Part shown: in pieces, positions 5,296-8,536 of the stretch
Layout: each line of letters opens with the position of its first letter
Position numbering within the stretch: position 1 is the first letter of the stretch
Source: Deltaproteobacteria bacterium
GTDB taxonomy: Bacteria > Desulfobacterota > Desulfobulbia > Desulfobulbales > Desulfobulbaceae
Assembly: GCA_013151365.1 (NCBI GenBank)
Contig: JAADIK010000055.1
Location: forward strand, 4,478 to 13,013
Reading direction: 5' to 3'
DNA: 8,536 nt
Position numbers and translations under genes: made by a program
The notes under the pieces: generated by a model
Seen by the model: the letters and a program-made list of their open reading frames with translations, nothing else
Database searches by the model: none
What the model was told of the DNA's origin: nothing

Positions 5296-6124
5296 ACCCA
5301 GGCCGCCAATGAACATCTCGATCGCCAATATATCCATATCCGGTTTATTGTCCATAAGCAGTTTTATATTCGGGGCCGTTGTCGGCAGCTTTCTCAACGT
5401 CGTGATTCTCCGGCTGCCGGCAGAGGGCGAGTCTATTGTCTTCCCGCCGTCCCACTGTCCGAAATGCGGCGCGGCCATTCACGGCTATGATAACATTCCC
5501 CTGCTGAGCTTTCTCCTGCTGCGCGGCAAATGCCGGGCGTGCCGGGCGCCCATCTCTTGGCAGTATCCCCTGGTCGAACTGTGCATGGCCCTGCTCTCCC
5601 TGGCCCTGTACACCAGGTTCGGGCCGTCGTTCGAGTTTATCCTCTACTTTGTTTTCCTGGCCGCCCTGCTGGTCGTTATCTTCATCGACATAAATCACCA
5701 GATAATCCCGGATGCCGTCAGCCTGCCCGGCATCATCATCGGTTTTGCCGGTTCTTTTTTGAACTCGCGCGTCACCTGGCAGGAATCGGCACTCGGAATT
5801 ATCATCGGCGGCGGCTGCCTCTATGGCATTGCCCTGAGCTATTATCTCCTGACCAAGCGGGACGGCCTGGGTGGCGGCGACATCAAACTCCTGGGCATGA
5901 TCGGCGCCTTTCTCGGCTGGCAGAGCCTGCTCTTTGTCGTCTTCACCAGTTCGCTCACCGGCAGTATCGTCGGCCTTGGCGCCATGGTCAAGCAGGGAAA
6001 AGGGGGCCAGACCCGGATCCCTTACGGTCCCTTTCTCGCGCTGTCCGCCATCCTGTATCTCTTTTTCCAGCACTCCATTTTCAAACTCTGGCACGCCTAC
6101 CTGGCCATGGGACCGATCTTTTAA
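5276..6124 (+). CDS. pilD: Prepilin peptidase / N-methyltransferase (PilD, GspO family)
   Basis: This integral inner-membrane aspartic protease removes the prepilin leader after Gly and N-methylates the new N-terminal residue. Of 282 residues, the first membrane segment ends in GAVVGSFLNVVILRLP (33-48), typical of the family. The cytoplasmic zinc-binding domain has Cys61, Cys64, Cys86 and Cys89 (CPKC...CRAC). The two catalytic aspartates are D138 in IDINHQIIPD and D202 in GGGDIKL. Several hydrophobic segments fill the rest, and PYGPFLAL (250-257) is the usual late motif. The start is uncertain: ATG 5276 gives a short polar N-terminus, while ATG 5309 (MNISIANIS) is a plausible alternative. Neither has a clear Shine-Dalgarno. 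It probably processes the pilin at 1625-2161 and other pseudopilins in the genome. Confidence 0.96.
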   Translation: MSGLNLEPRPPMNISIANISISGLLSISSFIFGAVVGSFLNVVILRLPAEGESIVFPPSHCPKCGAAIHGYDNIPLLSFLLLRGKCRACRAPISWQYPLVELCMALLSLALYTRFGPSFEFILYFVFLAALLVVIFIDINHQIIPDAVSLPGIIIGFAGSFLNSRVTWQESALGIIIGGGCLYGIALSYYLLTKRDGLGGGDIKLLGMIGAFLGWQSLLFVVFTSSLTGSIVGLGAMVKQGKGGQTRIPYGPFLALSAILYLFFQHSIFKLWHAYLAMGPIF

Positions 6125-6163
6125 GTCGGGTGATGCCCACAACCCAAACCAACTGCTACCGTA

Positions 6164-6204
6164 TTGTTTCCAGGCTGTTAGCCCTACTCTAACAGCCTAA
6201 ACAA
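6164..6204. repeat. Long bulged inverted repeat between convergent genes
   Basis: AGGCTGTTAG (6172-6181) and its exact complement (6189-6198) enclose a 7-base loop. Outside them TTGTTT (6164-6169) pairs with AAACAA (6199-6204), with two unpaired C (6170-6171) on one side only. This makes a 16-bp stem. It lies 39 bp after the prepilin peptidase and 32 bp from the end of the convergent flavodoxin-like gene. A transcript from either strand could fold it, but neither side has a T-run. It may be a bidirectional, rho-assisted end or 3' stabiliser, or a dispersed repeat element. Confidence 0.7.
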
Positions 6205-6236
6205 CCTACTCGTTCGATAACGGATCCAGGACCCGG

Positions 6237-6935
6237 TCAGGGGCGGGCGAGCTTGGTATTAAAATCCAGTGATTTTATATTCCGGGCGCCGTGTTGCGCC
6301 AATTCCCGGCCGATCATCTGCCCGAAACGCCGGGCCTCGTCAAGCTGTTCCCGTGTATGTCCATATTTGTGGTACATTTTCGCAATCCATGGCCGCCGTT
6401 CCGGGTTCTTGCCGGCGAGCTTGAGAAAAACACCGATTGTCCGCCACGGCTCAGGGTTGGGATGGGAAAAAACGATCAGGTTGACCACCACGGCACCGCA
6501 TTTTTTTAACAGCCGCCTGAGTCCCCACCAGTGCATACGCCAGTAACCCCGGCATGAAATAAGGGGCAGGACATGCTCGCCGCGAAACAGACGCTCGCCG
6601 TCACGATCGAAAAGAGAGAGGACCGGACCGCTGGGATTGTACGACCAGGTCGGACCGGCAAGCACGATTAAATCGTAATCTTCAAAGCACCGGCGGGAAA
6701 GCGGCTTGATAGGCAGACGATAGCGGCAGGAGGTAAGCAGCATCAGCCACAGCGTGCCGGAAATCGTGCCGATAGGAAAATGCAGCGGCTTGACGGGCAC
6801 CAGCCGTTCCAGGACGATCTCGATATCCGACTCCTCCAGACCGTTGACTATGGCCTGAACCAGGTTATTCGTCTGGCTGGAGAATGAAAAATAAATGAGC
6901 AGAATTTTTCGTTTCCTGTCCTGCCTGTGTTCCAT
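6237..6935 (-). CDS. Flavodoxin-fold protein of unknown function
   Basis: The 232-residue form (start ATG 6933-6935) opens with a beta strand and phosphate-binding loop, KILLIYFSFSSQTNN (residues 10-24), as in FMN-binding flavodoxins and NAD(P)H:quinone reductases. YDLIVLAGPTWSYNPSGP (87-104) matches the second flavin-contact region. The C-terminal part is basic, with tryptophan-rich RGYWRMHWWG (129-138), and is not a motif I recognise. A soluble redox or flavin-binding role is inferred. Partner and substrate are unknown. An open frame extends to ATG 7031, but that start lies inside the dsr terminator hairpin and is rejected. A better ribosome-binding site, AAGGAG (6968-6973), sits 8 nt before an in-frame ATA (6957-6959), so the real start may be about 8 codons upstream. 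It is transcribed separately from dsrP because a strong terminator lies between them. Confidence 0.75.
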   Translation of the reverse strand: MEHRQDRKRKILLIYFSFSSQTNNLVQAIVNGLEESDIEIVLERLVPVKPLHFPIGTISGTLWLMLLTSCRYRLPIKPLSRRCFEDYDLIVLAGPTWSYNPSGPVLSLFDRDGERLFRGEHVLPLISCRGYWRMHWWGLRRLLKKCGAVVVNLIVFSHPNPEPWRTIGVFLKLAGKNPERRPWIAKMYHKYGHTREQLDEARRFGQMIGRELAQHGARNIKSLDFNTKLARP

Positions 6936-7003
6936 TACGACCGCGCTTTTCGAAGTTATGTTTGAGGCTCCTTGAGAGTCGATATGTATATAGCATACCC
7001 TGT

Positions 7004-7041
7004 AAACAAAAAAAAGCCCCCGATCATTCAAGATCGGGGGC
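7004..7041 (-). terminator. Intrinsic terminator at the end of the dsr operon
   Basis: On the minus strand a perfect 10-bp stem (GCCCCCGATC, arms at 7032-7041 and 7016-7025) with a 6-base loop is followed by eight T (7008-7015) and then GTTT. It starts 37 bp after the dsrP stop. It is a textbook rho-independent terminator and isolates dsrP from the flavodoxin-like gene. Confidence 0.94.
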
Positions 7042-7078
7042 GGTTACGAACAACAGGGGGTGAGAAGCGGCGATCAGC

Positions 7079-8251
7079 TCAGGCTTCGATCTCGTGTTCT
7101 ACTCCTATGGCGATTTTATAGAGGACGGTCAGGATAAAGAATCCCATGGACCAGACGCCGATGGTAATCATGATTTCATTCAAGGTCGGATAGTACTGGA
7201 CCACTGCGCCCAGAGGGCTCGGAACAAAACCGCCCAGGACAAAGTCGACACCCTTATCGAACCAGAGCGCGATAAAGATAGAGAAGCAACCCGCACCAAG
7301 CCAGAATTCATTTTTATGCCGGGTGTAGGGCAGGCTGAGCAGTAATACCCCGATGATACAGAAAACGACGAACGCCCACGAGAAAGGAACAAGGTTATTA
7401 TATACATGACCATGTTCGACAAGGCCGAAATAGAGATATTCAAGGGCGTGTTTCTCGCCGGGGATGTTGCTGTAAAAGGCCACAAAGAACTCAAGCAGAA
7501 CAAAGAAGGCATTGGTCAGGGTGGCATAAATAATGATCGTAACCACTTTGTCGATGGCCTTCTTGCCGGGATCGAAATTGGCAACGCGTTTCATGATCAG
7601 GGCGGCCATAACGACGAGGGCCGGACCGGCGGCAAAGGCCGATGCCAGGAAACGGGGAGCGATGATGGCTGACAGCCAGAAATGCCGGCCGGGCAGACCA
7701 CAGTAGAGCATGGCGGTTACGGTATGAATGGAAATCGCAAAGGGAATGGAGAGATAAACAAAGGGATAAATCCATTTGGGCGGCGCCACCTGTTTCCGTT
7801 CAGCCGTCAGGATAACCCAGCCGCACAGGATGTTCAGGAAGAGATAGCCGTTGAGCACGCACATATCCCAGAACAGCATGGAATGCGGAGTCGGATGCAG
7901 AATAACATTCATGACGCGCAGGGGCTGGCCAAGATCGACCATAATAAAGGTCAGACACATGAGCAGGGCCGCGATCGCCAGGAACTCGCCGAGAATGGTA
8001 ATCTTGCCGAATACCTTGTAGTCATGGATATAAAAGGGGAGGACCAGCATCACCCCTCCGGCGGCGACACCGACAAGGTAGGTAAACTGGGCGATATAGA
8101 CACCCCAGGAGACATCCCGGCTCATACCGGTCAAACCAAGACCATAGTGATACTGCCGCACATAGCACAATGCGCCAATAGCCATAAAGGTGCCTAAAAA
8201 GGCCAGCCATATCCAGTAGTAATTATTGCCCTTGAGCGCTTTTTCAAACAT
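7079..8251 (-). CDS. dsrP: DsrP, NrfD-family membrane subunit of the DsrMKJOP complex
   Basis: This 390-residue polytopic membrane protein of the NrfD/PsrC family has about ten hydrophobic segments spread over its length, for example near residues 13-30, 52-75, 85-105, 128-149 and 160-185. NrfD-type subunits exchange electrons between the quinone pool and an iron-sulfur partner. In sulfate reducers DsrP is paired with DsrO and works with DsrM, DsrK and DsrJ to link menaquinone and periplasmic electrons to DsrC-bound sulfite reduction. Specific support here is the immediately preceding DsrO end, the family length, and patches such as VDLGQPLRV (105-113) and FDKGVDFVLGGFVPSPLG (331-348). GAGGT overlapping the dsrO stop is an adequate ribosome-binding site 5-6 bp before ATG 8249-8251. 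The gene is the last of its operon. Confidence 0.93.
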   Translation of the reverse strand: MFEKALKGNNYYWIWLAFLGTFMAIGALCYVRQYHYGLGLTGMSRDVSWGVYIAQFTYLVGVAAGGVMLVLPFYIHDYKVFGKITILGEFLAIAALLMCLTFIMVDLGQPLRVMNVILHPTPHSMLFWDMCVLNGYLFLNILCGWVILTAERKQVAPPKWIYPFVYLSIPFAISIHTVTAMLYCGLPGRHFWLSAIIAPRFLASAFAAGPALVVMAALIMKRVANFDPGKKAIDKVVTIIIYATLTNAFFVLLEFFVAFYSNIPGEKHALEYLYFGLVEHGHVYNNLVPFSWAFVVFCIIGVLLLSLPYTRHKNEFWLGAGCFSIFIALWFDKGVDFVLGGFVPSPLGAVVQYYPTLNEIMITIGVWSMGFFILTVLYKIAIGVEHEIEA

Positions 8252-8258
8252 GGCTACC

Positions 8259-8536
8259 TCACACGATATAAAAGACGGATGGATGAGTTCCCAGAGAAGG
8301 CTTACGCTGAATGGTATAATTCTCCTTCAGGGCTTTCCTGATTTCGGAATTTGCATCATGCAGATCACCGAATATCATGGCCTTGGTATCGCCGATAGCC
8401 TCTACGCAGGCGGGCAGCTTGCCGATACCGACACGTTCCACACACATAGTGCATTTCTCCACAACCCCGCGCATCCGGGTCGGATACTCGGGATTGATGT
8501 GTTTCATATCGAGTCCGCCGCGGGGATCACGCCAGT
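8259..8536 (-). CDS. dsrO: DsrO, periplasmic iron-sulfur subunit of DsrMKJOP, C-terminal part (5' end outside window)
   Basis: The last 91 residues are visible. The frame runs through the ATG at 8505-8507 into WRDPRGGLD, so that ATG is internal. The ferredoxin-like segment GVVEKCTMCVERVGIGKLPACVEA gives Cys28, Cys31 and Cys43 (numbered from the first visible residue) in C-x2-C-x11-C spacing. GDLHDANSEIRKAL, then RKPSLGTHPSVFYIV to the C-terminus, is the usual tail of this family. The Cys normally expected four residues after Cys43 is Ile47 (CVEAIG). DsrO relays electrons by several iron-sulfur clusters between DsrJ and DsrP on the periplasmic side. Identification rests on the tail, the cluster motif and the adjacent dsrP. 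The stop is 7 bp before the dsrP ATG, and the two are cotranscribed. Confidence 0.9.
   Translation of the reverse strand, partial: WRDPRGGLDMKHINPEYPTRMRGVVEKCTMCVERVGIGKLPACVEAIGDTKAMIFGDLHDANSEIRKALKENYTIQRKPSLGTHPSVFYIV

Noticed and set aside
5345..6142. 265-codon minus-strand frame opposite the prepilin peptidase
   Set aside because: It is charged low-complexity sequence produced by reading membrane-protein codons backwards. The plus-strand gene has all catalytic residues.
6936..7031. Longer flavodoxin-like N-terminus starting at 7031
   Set aside because: That ATG lies in the loop and stem of the dsr operon terminator, so the transcript would not normally start upstream of it.
7682..8197. 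Plus-strand frame opposite dsrP
   Set aside because: It is an antisense shadow of a well-conserved membrane protein.

Overview
The window looks like part of a chromosome of a moderately GC-rich, sulfate-reducing Desulfobacterota bacterium. The strongest clue is the right end, which holds the 3' end of dsrO and all of dsrP. These are the last two genes of the DsrMKJOP membrane complex that feeds electrons to dissimilatory sulfite reduction. The order rnc followed by an Elp3-like radical SAM gene at the left end also fits this phylum, as far as I recall. The genus cannot be fixed from this window.

Layout, left to right. (a) 1-953, minus strand: the N-terminal part of a radical SAM gene, downstream of rnc (RNase III). 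(b) 1058-1240, plus strand: a well-formed tRNA-Cys(GCA) with its own promoter and a strong intrinsic terminator. (c) 1241-2260: a GC-rich, hairpin-rich stretch with no credible gene, then a promoter-like AT-rich patch and a type IV pilin gene with a problematic start region. Two imperfect 32-bp direct repeats flank this unit. (d) 2261-5233, minus strand: a tight operon pyrK-pyrD-aroD-thpR. It covers pyrimidine synthesis (class 1B dihydroorotate dehydrogenase with its electron-transfer subunit), the shikimate pathway, and an RNA 2',3'-cyclic phosphodiesterase. (e) 5276-6124, plus strand: a complete prepilin peptidase (PilD type), divergent from pyrK with only about 40 bp between them. (f) 6164-6204: a long bulged inverted repeat between convergent genes. 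(g) 6237-6935, minus strand: a flavodoxin-fold protein of unknown role. (h) 7004-8536, minus strand: a strong terminator, dsrP and the end of dsrO.

How the genes fit together. The prepilin peptidase is the enzyme expected to cleave and N-methylate the prepilin encoded about 3 kb away on the same strand. The pyrimidine/shikimate operon lies between them on the other strand. The DsrO and DsrP segments belong to the energy metabolism of sulfate respiration, and the terminator after dsrP marks the end of that operon.

Most of the window is ordinary core genome. The points most worth a second look are the pilin leader (no normal start codon, two A8 runs, a strong Shine-Dalgarno before ACG, foldable RNA), the direct repeats around the pilin unit, the replacement of a conserved metal-binding Asp by Cys in RNase III, a missing cluster-ligand Cys in DsrO, and the inverted repeat at 6164-6204. 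I saw no convincing novel multi-gene system, CRISPR array or insertion sequence.
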